Positions 63,582 to 64,000 of a stretch of 64,000 bases of DNA are shown here, in pieces (positions within the stretch are counted from its first letter, which is position 1; the number at the start of each line of letters is the position of its first letter). The translations under genes and the position numbers were made by a program. The DNA is from Lactiplantibacillus dongliensis (GTDB taxonomy: Bacteria > Bacillota > Bacilli > Lactobacillales > Lactobacillaceae): the NCBI RefSeq assembly GCF_005405105.1, contig NZ_BJDK01000010.1, positions 1-64,000 on the forward strand, in the 5' to 3' direction. The notes under the pieces were generated by a model that saw only the letters and a list, made by a program, of their open reading frames with translations, did not search any database and was not told the origin of the DNA.

Positions 63582-63914
63582 GTATTCCCCACGTATGTAG
63601 GGATGATCCCGTATAACGCCAAGTACCGTAAGGACAAGCTAGGTATTCCCCACGTATGTAGGGATGATCCTGTCTGGAACGCGATTAAGACCGCTGCCGA
63701 AACGTATTCCCCACGTATGTAGGGATGATCCCTTTGATGACAAAAAAAGACGCCTTAGCGATGGGTATTCCCCACGTATGTAGGGATGATCCCGTAGTTT
63801 AAATAGCCTATTAGCCGCAAAAGACGTATTCCCCACGTATGTAGGGATGATCCCTCGTCAACTTCTTCGTAGTGCTTGAATTTCGTGTATTCCCCACGTA
63901 TGTAGGGACGATTT
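63582..63914 (+). CRISPR. Type I-E-like CRISPR array, 6 repeats and 5 spacers
   Basis: Six 28-bp repeats (starts 63582, 63643, 63704, 63765, 63826, 63887) separated by five 33-bp spacers, a strict 61-bp period. The repeat begins GTATTCCCC, continues ACGTATGTA and ends GGGATGATCC; its layout matches lactobacillus type I-E repeats. The last repeat is degenerate (GGGACGATTT), placing the leader on the left. No cas gene is visible within the window on either side, so the array is either remote from its cas operon or its cas genes lie beyond the right end. Confidence 0.95.
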
Positions 63915-64000
63915 AAATGAAATCAATCAGCAAACAAAATTAACCACGTCTCAAATAACACTATTCACACGAACTAAGAATCCATCTTACAAGGCATTGT

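Noticed and set aside
63516-63836. Reading frames of 65-68 codons on both strands
   Set aside because: They run through the CRISPR repeats; their repeated peptides come from the repeat units.
63124-64000. cas genes next to the CRISPR array
   Set aside because: No frame of suitable length or with Cas motifs is present on either side within the window.

Overview
The window looks like a chromosomal core segment of a lactic acid bacterium, most likely of the Lactiplantibacillus plantarum group. This rests on gene content and order, moderate G+C, frequent TTG/GTG starts with strong AGGAGG ribosome sites, an LPQT-type sorting signal, and protein sequences typical of that group. Nearly all genes from 14.7 kb onward lie on the minus strand in housekeeping operons. 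No tRNA, rRNA, prophage or insertion sequence was recognised.

Layout. 0-14.6 kb is a mixed-strand block: a MarR regulator, a small zinc-ribbon protein, an RsmF-type rRNA methyltransferase, a HAD phosphatase, a miniature LPQT-anchored surface peptide, a K+-channel-like protein, a YhgE/TetR/cation-efflux cassette, signal peptidase I, glutamate racemase, an FMN-type oxidase-like protein, lysA, a 4-oxalocrotonate tautomerase gene broken by a stop codon, a YitT protein and a C69 dipeptidase. 14.7-30.3 kb holds an SPFH protein and the secretion/translation/lipid core: rplS, rpsP-khpA-rimM-trmD, ylxM-ffh, smc-ftsY, rnc, plsX-acpP and recG. 30.5-36 kb has fakA with an Asp23-like gene, rpmB on the plus strand, and rsgA-rpe-thiN. 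36-46.2 kb carries coaBC-priA-fmt-rsmB-stp-prkC and gmk-rpoZ. 46.3-50.4 kb has a small gene with an SOS-type promoter and an osmoprotectant ABC transporter. 50.5-61.6 kb contains folD-xseA-xseB-ispA-tlyA-argR-recN, efp-yqhY-nusB, an M24 peptidase and rplU-prp-rpmA. 61.6-64 kb is accessory: a TetR regulator, two very small genes (51 and 41 codons), a lysine-rich secreted protein and a short type I-E-like CRISPR array with no cas gene in view.

The most interesting unexplained signal is a family of about 145-bp intergenic elements present four times, as two convergent pairs (26.23-26.80 kb upstream of rnc; 44.88-45.23 kb between rpoZ and coaBC). All four fold into the same three-arm structure. 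They share a core containing GGAACGTGGTGG, and their arms differ in sequence but keep base pairing, so the structure appears conserved. I cannot assign them to a named family without a search. Other points of note are the tautomerase stop codon, an SOS box inside a sigma-A promoter spacer, a 23-residue predicted wall peptide, a glutamate where the CoaBC decarboxylase domain usually has its cysteine, and a terminator inside the rpsP-trmD operon.
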